A stretch of 64,000 bases of DNA, taken from contig CAJZBQ010000016.1 of the NCBI GenBank assembly GCA_914767885.1, positions 186,001 through 250,000 of the forward strand, in the 5' to 3' direction. Below the pieces are notes generated by a model. That model was given only the letters and a program-made list of their open reading frames with translations, was not told where the DNA came from and searched no databases. The stretch's first letter is position 1. Each line of letters starts with the position of its first letter. Origin of the DNA: Blepharisma stoltei (lineage: Eukaryota; Ciliophora; Heterotrichea; Heterotrichida; Blepharismidae). Of the stretch, positions 1-10,228 are shown in pieces. A program made the translations under genes and the position numbers.

Positions 1-140
1 ATTTTCTTGTTTTCTTCAATTTCTTCTGCTTTTCATAAATTTTTCAAATCTGTATATATTTTCCCATACAAATCTCTGTCTTCTCTATAACTCCCAACAT
101 ATCCAGGATACCCAAGTCACTGAATTTCTTTTGATTCCAT
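1..140 (-). CDS. N-terminal part of an unrecognised protein (runs off the left edge)
   Basis: Reading TGA as Trp, an open frame starts at the ATG at 138-140 and runs leftward off the window for 46 codons, beginning MESKEIQWLGYPGYVG and then becoming charged and helix-prone (DLKNLWKAEEIEENKK). Two in-frame TGAs encode Trp. It is divergent from the gene starting at 239, with 98 bp between the two start codons. I do not recognise the family; only the N-terminus is visible. Confidence 0.6.
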
Positions 141-238
141 TTATTTCATCAATTTTTCAATTCACAAAAATAAATCTTCAATTATCAATTTTTATTAATT
201 TCTTTATAAACAATATTCTGAATTATTTGAAATAATTC

Positions 239-1062
239 ATGGGTAAATCTAAAAAAAGTAGCTGCTGCGGATGTTTATCAGCTCTATTTTCATCACGTTC
301 AAAAGTCGATTCCAAAGAGTAATTTCTATATAGCAAGCAACAAGAAGCAGCTTCTCAAACTGAGAGAGTCTACTCTTTAAATAAAGTTGAGCCTGAAGAC
401 CACATTATAATTACAGAAAGAAAGGTTCAGACTGACATAAATTTTTACAACCCAAATAAACAAAGTTTCAATAATCTTCTGCCTGGGCAGCCTATTCATT
501 ACAAAACTACTATTGTAACGTCTCATTCGTACCCTCAAAAATCGTCGTCATTTAGACTATCGAATTTAAATGCAGAGAACGATTCTATTCGAAAATCAAC
601 TGAAATCAACGCACATACAAGCAGAGATCCGAGGAACTACACATCAGAGCATTCTGAGCTTGGGGATAGTATTTATACGCCTATAGATCATATACAATAT
701 ATATTTAATACAGAATTACCATGATTTTAAGATAATAATCCAGTTAAAACATTAAAAATTTTTTTAAATTTAAATTATTATGGAATATTCCTTATGGGCT
801 TAAATTTACACTTATTCCAAATGATGCTTCTACAAGCCGTCCACTAAGCCAAAGCAACGTCCCTGATTTATTTGAGAACTCTCGACTGAAGAAAAACACG
901 TCAGGACTTCTCCCACATTTAATGCCAGTAACCCCTATTCATAATAAGCGGTATACTTCTCATGCGAGCATGGGGGATTCTTCGTCAATCGGAAATATTC
1001 TGGACGAACTCAAAAAAGAGCTCGAGCAAGAAGATAAACTAATGTGTAACAATGAAAATTAG
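239..1062 (+). CDS. Small putatively myristoylated/palmitoylated protein, unknown function
   Basis: Exons are 239-318, 334-716 and 779-1062, joined by a 15-nt intron (319-333, GT...TAG) and a TA-bounded IES (717-778), giving 248 codons. The protein starts MGKSKKSSCCGC: Gly2 plus a basic stretch and a CCxC cluster is the classic signal for N-myristoylation followed by palmitoylation, so membrane attachment is likely. The rest is Ser/Thr/Asn-rich and low in structure, ending with a short acidic helix (ILDELKKELEQEDKL). The stop codon lies only 8 bp from the stop codon of the convergent PSI gene. I know no named family for it. Confidence 0.72.
717..778. other. Short IES (62 bp) in the acylated-protein gene
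   Basis: The left TA is at 717-718 and the right TA at 779-780. Removing 62 bp joins GAA TTA with TGG AAT and restores the frame. The right border could shift by 3 bp (TA at 776). It has no MITE arms and is nearly pure AT. Confidence 0.65.
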
Positions 1063-1070
1063 AAAAAGAG

Positions 1071-4000
1071 TTAATTTGAAATATTTGATAGAAGTAGCTT
1101 GCTTCGAGTAAAAAGGTAAGATGAAAACTGAAGGAAAACACTTTCTGAAGAGGCTTCTTCAGTTTCAGCTGAATCTGCATCTCCTGTTTCTGAGGATTCA
1201 GTTGATGTTTGATCAGTTGTCTCACTCCTCCTTTGGAAAAAAATACAGAAAAAAACTAATTTTGAGAGCATTAATTTCCTCTATAAATGAAATTTTTCTA
1301 TATAAATTAATTAATTAAAATTCCTGTTAATTTTTTTCAGCATTCTAAAAATAAATTAATATTTAAATGTTAACTCATTTTTAAAAAAAAAAATTTTCAT
1401 AATAAAAATACTATTTTTGTAACCAAGCAAAAGAATTTTCTCTTTCTCATATAGAGAGCTAGTTCCTGATTCATCAGTTGACGTTGTCGAACTATCTGTT
1501 GTAGTTGTATCAGTAGTAGTTTGAGCAGCTGCTGCGTCTGCTTCAGCTTGGGCTTCTTGATTTTCATTAAACTCACTCTCAGTTTCTTCATATTCTTGTT
1601 CAAGCTCGTCAATTTCTGCAGTAATATTTCCTTCCAGCCAATCAATTTCTTCTTCAAGCAGCGCATAAGATTCATCCACATTTTCATTCATTTCATTTTC
1701 ACTTTCAATGAGCAGCTGATTGATTTCATCTACAGTTGTAGCAGTGGTGTTATCTGCAAGCTCGTTTTGCCAAGCTCTTTCATCATTAATTTCTTCTTCA
1801 TAGATCTCATCAACTTGGTCTCCAAGACCATCATTTTGAGATTTTACAGTTGTGTCTGTCACTTCTACGCTTGTTCCTTCTTCGGATTGCTGATTAATTG
1901 ATGCTAATTTGCTATTAGTTTCTTCAATACTTTCTTCTAACTCTCTTAAGTAAGCGAGAAAAATCTATTTTTTGGTAAATTAGTATTCTTTGTAGCAATA
2001 AACAAACTTTTTAATATAAAACATTTTATAATATTTGGTGTATAATAATTTATAAAGATAATTCTTAAATTTTAATTAAGTTCAAAAAACAAAATTTTAT
2101 AAATTAAATTGCATTTTTACTTTCAAATTCAAAAAAAATTAGCTTTCATCTATGGGAACAAAAAAATTTGGCTTACTACCCCTAACTGAGCAAACAAAGC
2201 CATTGGCAAAATACCTATTTTTTAGGTAGAAACTCACTCTGAGCGGACAAAATATTTTTTAGTATAAAAAAATTTCATTAAAAAATTTATATATAAGTGA
2301 TAATTATTATAATAAAATCTCTGGCTAATTCTGTCTAATTTAAAACAAGCTTGCATTTTAAAACATAAATTTTACAAATTAAATTAATTTTTATTTCACA
2401 CTTTTTGCAAATTTAAAAAAACAAAAATTAATATAAATTTTATATCCTCTATCAAAGAAATTTTTTATTTGTTAAGGGAGGGAGCTAGTCACTGAGTAAG
2501 CTGCTCTCTAAACTATAAAGTCTCTCTAATATGAAATGCAAATAAAAATATGTTGTCATCAACCCGGACTCTCATTTGCTTGTTTAGTTGGATATTGTTA
2601 AGTCATGAAGCTAAGCCAAGCAGGAAATTAAGTCTCTGGCAAAGGCATTTGTGTTTTGCCTCCATATTAGACAATGAAAGCTTTTTATCCTCCTGGCAGT
2701 CATTAGGAAAAAGGCTTTTAATCCTAGAGACCATAATTGCTGACGACGAAAGCATAGCTGTGACTGAAACTAGTTAGGGATTTTATCCCTAGCTACAACT
2801 TCAGCCACTAAAATTTAAACAGCTAAGCCTCTCAAGTGTGTATTTCAATGCATCAAGACAGTATCAAGAACAAGGCTGAAAGCCGATTAGCTACCTGGTG
2901 GAAATACTGATACACCTGAGAGGCTAACCCGCAGCTGAGCAAATCTTCTTTAAGGCTTATTGTCTTAAATGCTGCGTTAAACAAGGAATCCATAATCTTT
3001 AATTAGCCTCTCCAATATGTAATTTATTTTTTCTTTTTTCTCTGACTCCCCCCCCCCTTTAAATTGGAACTAAAAATTTTGTTCCAATTTAAAGGGGGGG
3101 TTTAATTTTTTTTTTTTAAAAAAAAAATATCAATATAAAATTTTTTATAAAAAATATAAAAATTTATAAAAAAATTTTCAAAAATTTATCGAATTAGATT
3201 AATAAATTTGTTTAATAAAACGCTATTTACTCTTTATCCTTTTTAAAACAAAGCAAGATATAATTAAATTTTCATTATTAATTAATACGCCACTATTAAT
3301 TGGCATCAAAATTATTTACACAAAAATTATATTTTTATTGATAAAAAAAATTAAAAAAAAAAAATTTTAGAAAATTTATCGATCAAAGTACTAATTTTGT
3401 TTAAATAAGATATTATTTATACTCTATTCTTTACAATAAAGCAAGAAATAACTAAATTTTGAAATTTTATAAAGAATTCCTATTGAATTTATATCAAAAC
3501 TATCCAAATAAAAAATATCATTTTTATCAAAAAAAACAAAAATTTTTTTGAAAATTTTTAAAAACAAAAAAATTAATTTTTTTTTTTAAAATTTAGCAAT
3601 TAAGGATAATAAATTTATTTAAATAAGATGCTCTTTATACTTTTTTCTTTAAAAAAGAGCAAGATATAACTAATTTGTAATTTTAGTTAAGAAGAAACAT
3701 TTAACTTATATCAAAACTTTTTAGATAAAAATTATATATAATTTTTTATTATAAAAAATTAAATTTTGTTCCAATTTAAAGGGGGTTAATTTACCAAAAA
3801 AGTGGAAATTTTACCGATATTTTGTTCCAATTTAAAGGGGGGGGAGTGAGTTACTTTCAAAGAGGTCAATTACAAGATCACCAGGCTTACTTACCGATTT
3901 CTTCGGGCAGACATTGTTTGCCCCATAAACATGATAATAATCTCCTGTGCATAAAGAAGATCCTTCCGAAGTCCCAGGCACACAGTAATTTTCACACCAT

Positions 4001-4554
4001 CCACATTCTGGGTCTAATAAACATGTGCTGCATGTATTATAAAAATCACAGCCAACACTATCACATTCTCCATATTTAAAATTTTCACACACATTATCCT
4101 CTGGGCCAGTTTCATCTCCTGCCACACATGTTTTTTCGCTTGGACACCACACACATTTTGAGTCCACAGTGCAGTCTGTGCAAGTATGATAGCCATCACA
4201 GTCCTCGATTGCATCCAATTGTGCTTCAAAATCATCAATATCAGACTGCACACTATCTAATAACGAATTTAACTCATATAACTGATAATTAATTGTTGAG
4301 GTTGCAAAAGTGTCAGTTATTTTAATTTCAGAGCTTTCTTGATCATTGAGTACTTCCAGAGAATCTTTAGTTTGTCCTGATATATCTGAAAGATTTGAAT
4401 CCAGCTCTTCAATTCCATTTGCTAAAGTCCCTTTACTTGTAGACTGATCTGACTGGTATATTGCAGTTTGCAAAAAACTTGGGCTTGATTCTGTCGAAAA
4501 ACCAAAAAATGCAAGTCATGAGATTACTAGGGCAAAGCTTTTATATTTTGACAT
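1071..4554 (-). CDS. Secreted PSI-like cysteine-rich protein with coiled-coil and acidic tail
   Basis: Five exons (4554-3847, 3042-3005, 2518-2486, 1950-1460, 1222-1071) are joined by removing five inserts, giving 473 codons (1422 nt, a multiple of three). Residues 1-24 form a signal peptide (SFALVISWLAFFGFS, one Trp from TGA). Residues about 125-215 hold two plexin/semaphorin/integrin-like cysteine modules with CTDC, CVWC, CSTC and CGWC motifs. A coiled coil follows (YILERL, DYLRELEESIEE), then a Thr/Ser/Glu-rich acidic tail. Exons 2 and 3 are only 38 and 33 nt and exist only as islands between IESs; the joined sequence reads as one heptad-rich helix, which supports them. I infer a secreted or surface protein; its ligand is unknown. 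Confidence 0.7.
1223..1459. mobile_element. Decayed MITE-type IES in the PSI gene
   Basis: The ends CACTCCTCC and AGAGAGC-TA resemble the CTCC/GGAG ends of the main MITE family. Removing 1223-1459 joins GGA ACT to GAG ACA in frame. The left border dinucleotide is CA rather than TA, so the exact border is uncertain by a few bases. Confidence 0.5.
1951..2485. mobile_element. IES of 535 bp made of two adjacent decayed MITEs
   Basis: TAs are at 1951 and 2486. The stretch 2176-2485 still shows the reverse-oriented MITE plan (TACTACCCCTAACTGAGCAA at the left, the internal copy near 2227, GGGAGGGAGC-TA at the right). The stretch 1951-2176 is a more degraded copy sharing the TA at 2175. Excision joins AGT GAC TA to C TTA AGA in frame. 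Confidence 0.6.
2519..3004. other. Direct-repeat-bounded IES (486 bp)
   Basis: The imperfect repeat AGYCTCTCYAATATG occurs at 2519-2533 and 3005-3019 (13 of 15 identical) in the same codon phase, encoding YILERL on one side and FILERL on the other. Keeping one copy fuses the coiled coil in frame. There are no MITE arms. Inside is an inverted repeat, near 2824-2845 against 2899-2926 (core GAGAGGCT and its complement). Confidence 0.6.
3043..3846. mobile_element. Second-family MITE IES (TTTAAATTGGAAC type), 804 bp
   Basis: The left end has a poly-C run, then a hairpin of TTTAAATTGGAAC and its complement (about 3057-3100). The right end has two spaced complement copies near 3770-3782 and 3822-3835, then poly-G and GAG. 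The interior is a series of degenerate AT-rich repeats of about 200 bp. The borders are TG (or TGA) on both sides (3043 and 3847) instead of TA. Excision joins AGT AAC TCA to GAG AAA in frame. Confidence 0.68.
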
Positions 4555-4628
4555 TTATCCGTTTATCATTTTTATTTATAGTGGGGTTTATTGAGGATTG
4601 GAAATATAATAATAATTTAAGCTAAAAA

Positions 4629-6046
4629 TTAACGCCTTTTAGATTGTGCCCACTCGTTCAGAAATCTAGAAAACTGCTGTTCAGCGTCACTTGGGACGTT
4701 CACAATAAATGGATGAGTCAGGAGAGTATCTGAACTTGCCCTTTCGTTTGGCTCTTTTACTAAGCACTGCTCTACGAAGCTTTTGAAGTCTTCGCTCCAT
4801 TTTGTCCTATTTTGCAGCCTTGGAGGAGCAGCTGATGCTATCAAGTATAAAGCTTTCATAGGGTTTTCTCTCAGATATGGCGGTTCACCTTCAGCCATTT
4901 CTAGCAACACAATTCCAAGTGACCAGATATCGACCTTTGTGTCATAGTCTGAGCCTACAACGAGCTCAGGAGCCATTCAGCTTGGTGTACCAACCACAGT
5001 ATGCCTTTTGTCTTGGTCTGTTGTAAGCTGAGCTGCATACCCAAAATCTCCCAGTTTTACTTTTCCATCAAGCGAAATCAGAACATTATCGCTTTTAATA
5101 TCTCTATGAATCCTATGCTGGTGATGTAAAAAGGCTAATCCCCTTATTACTTCTCTTGATATATATGCCATTAAGTTCTCAGGAATTCTTCCCCACCTAT
5201 CTAAAATCAGGTCTGTCAGATTTCCTTTCATCAGCTCAACCACAATCCAAATAAAGCCGTTATAATCATAAGACTCATAATAGGACAGCACATTAGGATT
5301 TTGGCTCAGCACAGTTAAAGCGATTTCATTGACAATTTCTTCTCTTTGTTTATCATTTTTCGGCCGAATTCTTTTCAGCGCAAAAGTTTCGTTATTTTGA
5401 GAATTTTTTACCACATAAACACTTCCTGAGCCTCCTTCGCCAATTTTTCTAATAATTTGGTATACCAATTTACAGTAAATATTTTTTATAAAAAAAAAAT
5501 GGGCTTTATTTATTTTAAATTAAAATAAATTTCTTCAGGGTTTGTTTGGAGAAGTTGAACCCTATTGCTCATTGTAAGGTCGAACTATGTAAAAAATACG
5601 CTCATTCTTGAAGGCATAGGCTTTACCCCTTCTAGCATAAAGCTCATGATTCCTACGATGCTGTCTTTGTTTTCTTCAAGCTCTTCATTAGAAATTCCGA
5701 CCGCAGTAACCATGTTTTGCCAGCCTTGAGGAAGTCGCTGTTCTTTTTCTGCAGCTGTTTCTCGTCTTTGGAGCATAGGAGAATCTGGCTGAATTTGACC
5801 ATTTGAGGTCTTTTTTTTGGTAGTCCTTGAAGGCTGCTCATTGTAGCAAGATAAGCAGTATCGCTTTGGGGCTAAAAACCCAAGGTGGGGGTGGGACTCT
5901 TTAACACTACATCGTTTACAGTACAGGAGTTCTGCCTAGGAATTACTGCATATTACACACTTTCTTCGCTTTGAGGAAAGTTTAAAAAGTTTGTTGCAAC
6001 TTGCACACTTTGAGTGTCTGTCAAAAACGCTTGCTATGATATCCAT
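4629..6046 (-). CDS. FYVE-like zinc finger plus PAK/STE20-type protein kinase
   Basis: Exons are 6046-5947, 5931-5600, 5584-5526 and 5475-4629, with two 15-nt introns (5932-5946, 5585-5599) and one IES, for 445 codons. Residues about 15-75 form a FYVE-like finger (CASC, KRRKCVIC, YCKRC, RYCLSC), which would place it on phosphoinositide membranes. Residues about 95-140 (LPQGWQNM...SIVGIMSFML) resemble the region after the CRIB core in PAKs, but I see no CRIB core. The kinase domain has ALKRI, IHRDIKSDN, GDFG and GTPSWMAPE (Trp by TGA), and the C-lobe has EMAEGEPPYL, typical of PAK. All catalytic residues are present. The finger-plus-PAK layout is unusual. Confidence 0.82.
5476..5525. other. 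Very short IES (50 bp) in the PAK-like gene
   Basis: The TAs at 5476 and 5526 are both followed by AAT (TAAAT). Excision joins GAA ATT TA to C TGT AAA TTG GTA TAC, fusing the linker to the kinase N-lobe. Without excision a TAA stop precedes the kinase. Confidence 0.65.
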
Positions 6047-6920
6047 TTTATAAGGAGCTGATAAAATATAAAGTGTTTGTAATAATTTATTGATGCTGTT
6101 TGTATGCCTGCAAAAGAAAATTCTATTAAAAAATTAATTTTATGTAAGCAGATGGATAAATTTGAGGCTAGATTTTTATATAATGAAAAGAGCATATATA
6201 ATTCCAAAATTGCTGAATTCAGAATGATACAGAATCTTTATAAACATTTTTTCAACTTAAAATGGATTTATATAAAAATGGAAATAGTAGTAAAAATTAA
6301 ACGTGAGACTTATTTTTATTAATTATTTATGATAAAAAAAGAAAATCGATTATTAAATAAATTATTCTAATATTAAATCAATGGATTTATTATTTAAGCT
6401 AACCTGGCATTTAATGATAATGAACATTAATTTTTCTATCAAATTTCATAAACAGTTATAGTTAAAATGAATTGCTGGCTTCATGTTGGGGATAGTCGTT
6501 ATGCCAGGAAACATGCCGCGGGTTCTGATGGATGATCTCTTTCCAACTCTCCGCTCCATTTCATCTGATTTAAAAACCTGGATCTGCAAGAAGCATAGTC
6601 GGCTACTCCTAAATTGTACCTCGCCAAACCAGGAAAACCTGGCTAAACACATCTGGAGTACCATCCCCTTTCCTTAAGGTCCCCCACACCCTATTATAGA
6701 TTTCCAATTATAGTATTTAAGAGGATGGGTTGGTTCGCGACCATTTAAAGTATATATTCAAATTTCATAAATATCTAATATTTATTTTTGAGCTCAGCCA
6801 GATGCAATAATAAATTCATAAAAATTATCATCATATAAATGAAGATGATTTAAATATTTAAAAACCAAGAATTTTATTTTTTAGGAAAAAAATGTAAATA
6901 TCGCTTAATTAAATATAGGA
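6047..6920. other. Intergenic stretch with a GC-richer segment
   Basis: Mostly AT-rich. A distinctly GC-richer block at about 6465-6740 has no long frame under the TGA=Trp code on either strand that looks coding, and no tRNA fold that I can see. It contains the short inverted pair CAGGAAAACCTGG. It may be a germline-limited element, but no TA-bounded frame break can test this because no gene spans it. Confidence 0.4.
6104..6322 (+). CDS. Doubtful small ORF divergent from the PAK-like gene
   Basis: A 72-codon frame from an ATG (MPAKENSIKK) to TAA, 58 bp from the divergent kinase start. It is Lys/Ile/Tyr-rich, as expected of random AT-rich DNA, and has no recognisable domain. Kept only because spacing and start codon are compatible with a gene. 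Confidence 0.22.
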   Translation: MPAKENSIKKLILCKQMDKFEARFLYNEKSIYNSKIAEFRMIQNLYKHFFNLKWIYIKMEIVVKIKRETYFY

Positions 6921-7670
6921 TTAAGTGCGTATGCTATGCAAAAGTTCTTCTGCCTTCAAGCGCTTAACCCTTTCTTCTTTTAATAATTTCTCAAGCTCTT
7001 CAATATACTTCTTCTGCGAGCTCGTTGTTTTGAAACTGTATTCAGTTTCAGCATCTTGTTCCTGCTCATTTTCCTCATTTTCTTCAGTTATCACCTCTTC
7101 AGCCTGTTTCTCTTCATTTTCACCAATAATCAGAACATCTTGTTTTTCATTAGTGCTTTTCTCAACAGTAGGGACTTTAACTGCTTTTTTCGAAATTTTC
7201 GACGTCGCGCTACCTCTAGAAACTAAGTTTCGTTTAGGGCTGTTTTCTTCTTTTGCAAGTGGACGCTTGTTTTCTGCTTCCTGCTCCTCTTGGGGAGGCA
7301 AGCTAAGAGCTCTTCCATGAGATCTCTTGCTATATTTCACCAAACTGCCTTGGGTTGTAGGTCTTGAAATGACGCTAGATTTGGTAGGGTTTGGGTTAGG
7401 TATAGGCATTCTGGCATATTTTCCTCTAACTTCTGCATAGACGTTGACAGTGCCTAAGTTGTTTGCTTGTTTAGGAGGATTATATTGTTTTTGAGGACTT
7501 AAGCTATGGTGATGAGAAGAATGCTTACTGCTTCTCTCTGTTTTCAGGCTTCTCTGGGTTTCAGAGAACCTATCCTTTGTTCTAGATGTAAATTACTGCA
7601 TGAATCTATTAGCTGCCGTTATTTCCTTTTGGACTCTTTGCTGCCATGCAAGATGTTCGTCTTGATACAT
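6921..7670 (-). CDS. Disordered, charged protein with C-terminal coiled coil
   Basis: Exons 7670-7597 and 7581-6921 are separated by a 15-nt intron (7582-7596), giving 244 codons. The N-terminus (MYQDEHLAWQQRVQKE) is helical. The middle is His/Ser/Pro-rich and basic (SSKHSSHHHS), then Glu-rich, and the last 45 residues form a coiled coil (KKYIEELEKLLKEERVKR). I do not recognise the family. It lies 35 bp downstream of the RPS8 stop codon on the same strand. Confidence 0.7.
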
Positions 7671-7704
7671 ATTTATGCAAAATTATGTGAATGAAGAAGT
7701 TATC

Positions 7705-8590
7705 TTACTTAGTCTTTTTCTTTTCTAGCTTCTTCTTATAGAACTCTAATTCTTCTCCTTCCAAAATATACCCATCAGCTCTTCCACTTTGTCCAGGTCT
7801 TGAAGTGACGCAAGCCAAAAGTCTTCCAGTTTTGAAGTCGTTTTCTAGTATAGGGTCGATTCTCTTTTCCTTACTCCCACTCATCTGTGAGTCAAAAAAA
7901 TTTTGTTCGCTCATGGAGGGATTAATTTTTTTTTTTAAAAAATTTATATACACAATAAAAAAATTGGAAAGCAAATATTGATTTAATTTATAAGTTTATT
8001 TTTTAAAATGCAAGCTGTTTAAAATTAAGAATCAGCTAGAGATTTATCATAATAATTATCACTTATATATGTTCACTCACATAGGATAGGTTTTACCTAA
8101 AAAATAGGGTTTTGTTCTCTTACAGAGGTGGGGAGTTAGCGTTTTCTTCCCATTCTTTTTGAATTTTTTCCCATTTTTCCTGAGCTTTGGCAGATCTGGT
8201 TGCAGTTTCTTCTTTTTTCACTTTCCCGAGGTCTTGGCCGTAGGTCTTGTAAAAGAAAGCCTTAAATGGTGTGGCGTCGACTTCTAAAATGGTGTTTTTG
8301 GTGATGGTGTTTGTTCTGACGAGTTCATTGTTTGTAGCGTTGTAGACGACCCATAGAATACGGGTTTTGATTGTAACATTCTGGCTTGCCCAAGAATAGT
8401 TGCCAGCGTCCAAACGCAGAGCTCTGTATTTGTTATTTCCTCCACGGCCACGAACTAAGTGAATGCGCTTGGCACCCAGCTTTGTCATTGCTGGCTGTCT
8501 CGCTTTCTCGAAAGCTCGCTTTTTCTTGTGAATTGGCATACGGCCTCCTGTCTTTCTGCGTTTATGTCTTGAGTCACGTGAGATGCCCAT
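7705..8590 (-). CDS. RPS8: 40S ribosomal protein S8 (eS8)
   Basis: Exons 8590-8137 and 7871-7705 give 206 codons, the normal eS8 length. The N-terminus [17 protein letters not shown] and the C-terminal [16 protein letters not shown] block are diagnostic of eS8, a structural protein of the small ribosomal subunit. I chose the ATG at 8588-8590 because it gives the conserved MGISRD start. A MITE-type IES splits the gene between EEWEENA and [10 protein letters not shown]; removing it joins AAC GCT to AAG GAA. The gene cannot make full-length S8 unless the insert is removed. Confidence 0.95.
7872..8136 (+). mobile_element. MITE-type IES (265 bp) in RPS8
   Basis: TAs are at 7872 and 8137. The left hairpin (CATCTGTGAGTCAAAA ... 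TTTTGTTCGCTCATGGAGG) and the right outer arm (TTCTCTTACAGAGGTGGGGAG) match the main family in forward orientation but are degraded, and the interior is shortened. Confidence 0.88.
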
Positions 8591-9091
8591 GCCCACAAAT
8601 TATAATATGGCTAAAATTAGGTAGGGATATGCTGCTAGGGATTTTGTAAAAGATGAAGTGAAATTATTAAATCTTGATAATTTTGATATATAAATTGCTA
8701 TTAATTTTATATATATAGATAGATTTAAAATTAAATGGCATTGAATATAAATTGCTCTTTAATTAGAAACATTAAGTATATGCTTTTTTATGTAGTTTAT
8801 TTAAGGATTAATATAATTGCAAGTATGATCAATAAATTGTATGAAATATTGTGTATAAATTAATATTTCGATTGATTTAATTGGCTGTAAAACACAGCCT
8901 GACAATAAAAATGAAATAAATATAACTCTTTTCCTCATTGTGCTTTGAATGTGTAGATTAATTAAGTGTTTTCTACTGAAATTTTATATATTAATCCAAA
9001 AATAGATTATAGTGTAAATTATAATCTTTAAAATATGACAATTATGAAATAGCTAATATGTCTTTCTGTTTTCTGACTAATAATTATAAAT
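8591..9091. other. Intergenic, nothing seen
   Basis: About 500 bp of AT-rich DNA between divergent genes (RPS8 and the small coiled-coil gene). I see no frame, repeat arm or hairpin of note. Confidence 0.6.
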
Positions 9092-9331
9092 ATGCCGCTG
9101 CAGTCAAAGAAAACTCCTAAAACATATAACGGATACGAAGTTACCAGATCCTCCATTCGAAGACTCGAAAACGAGGTAAAATCACTTAAACGTCAAGTTG
9201 ATGAAATAATTGCTCAAAAAATTTACAGCCACAGTGAAAGCCAAGGCCCTGACAGCCAAGCTTTAAACGAGATGAGGCAAACAATAGAATCCAAAGAAGA
9301 GCTCATTCTGCGGCTTAAACTTATGCTTTAA
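9092..9331 (+). CDS. Small coiled-coil protein (79 aa)
   Basis: The ATG at 9092 opens an uninterrupted 79-codon frame. The N-terminus is basic (MPLQSKKTPKTYNGYEV) and the rest is heptad-like helix (SIRRLENEVKSLKRQVDEII, then ESKEELILRLKLML). Codon choice and clean ends look genuine. It converges with the SPEF1-like gene, 55 bp away. The family is unknown. Confidence 0.6.
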   Translation: MPLQSKKTPKTYNGYEVTRSSIRRLENEVKSLKRQVDEIIAQKIYSHSESQGPDSQALNEMRQTIESKEELILRLKLML

Positions 9332-9386
9332 TTGCTAATTCTTCCATAATAAATTTCCAGAATCTTAAATTAAATATAAAAATAGT

Positions 9387-10019
9387 TTAACTTAAACCTG
9401 CAGCTTGTAGCTTATTAGTCAAAATCTGGATTTTTGAGTCCTTCAATTTCACTAACTGCTCAAGTTTTGCAATTTTATTTTCCATAATTTCAATAGTTTC
9501 TTTTAGCTCGCTGATCACTTGTTCTTTTTCTCTCAAAGCGTTATTTGCAGGCTGCACTCTGACTTCTGACTGGCCCTGTGCCTGGGCTTTTGGCCTTGCT
9601 AGTCCTTGTAGTCTGGCTTCTTGGACAACTGGGCTTGTTTCTTGTTCACTTTTTCTGTCTTTGTACTCATTTATTTTATCTTGAACCACTTTTAATACTC
9701 TTTCAATGGTTTCTGGGTTGCAGTTAACTATGTTATCAATGTCAGTGCGCGCAATTTGGAAGCCCATTTTCCGAAATACTTTCACATTAAGTGTGTTCCA
9801 GTTAGTGACCTTTTGCTGGACTGAATGAGCTTGGGGATAGTTATGGATTTCTACTAGCTTAGGATAGAAGTGCTTTATTACTTCTGCCATCATGACACCA
9901 TCAGCGAAGTCTCTTGTGATATTGCGTTTTGGTCTGGAAAGAGGAATATCGTCGATCCATTCGTAAATCCTTTGGGTTTCTTCTTCGTCAATCGGAGGTG
10001 CTTCGATGACCCGAGCCAT
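9387..10019 (-). CDS. SPEF1: SPEF1/CLAMP-like calponin-homology microtubule protein
   Basis: A 210-codon intact gene. Residues 1-105 are a CH-2 (SPEF1-type) domain: YEWIDDIPLSRPKRNITRDFADG, then HFYPKLVEIHNYP and the WNTLNVKVFRKMGF segment. The C-terminal 50 residues form a coiled coil (EKEQVISELKETIEIMENKIAKLEQL). SPEF1 proteins bind and bundle microtubules, notably the central pair of motile cilia, which suits a heavily ciliated cell. There are no introns or IESs. Confidence 0.9.
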   Translation of the reverse strand: MARVIEAPPIDEEETQRIYEWIDDIPLSRPKRNITRDFADGVMMAEVIKHFYPKLVEIHNYPQAHSVQQKVTNWNTLNVKVFRKMGFQIARTDIDNIVNCNPETIERVLKVVQDKINEYKDRKSEQETSPVVQEARLQGLARPKAQAQGQSEVRVQPANNALREKEQVISELKETIEIMENKIAKLEQLVKLKDSKIQILTNKLQAAGLS

Positions 10020-10228
10020 TTTTGTTTATATCTTTATGGAATCGAGCTGAATTTAAAGAAAAATAAATGCTGGATAGGTAGAGGAAAATAGAAAATAAAA
10101 GAGTTTTAAGCTTAAATTGTGCTGAGCATAAATATTGATAAAAATAAGATGTTTAATGGTTTTTAAGAAAAAGATAATATTTAATTAAGTGTAATTTGTG
10201 GATAACTATGTAAAAAAAATAATTGATC

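Noticed and set aside
2550-2777. 75-codon plus-strand frame inside the PSI gene region
   Set aside because: Lies within the direct-repeat-bounded insert, has a low-complexity composition and no homologous look.
1926-3853. One single 1.9-kb IES bounded by TACTTTC repeats in the PSI gene
   Set aside because: It also keeps the frame, but it would discard two in-frame coiled-coil islands and ignore three recognisable element boundaries; separate inserts explain more.
6725-6770. GGTTGGTTCGCGACC looked like a tRNA T-arm
   Set aside because: No acceptor, D-arm or anticodon arm could be drawn around it.
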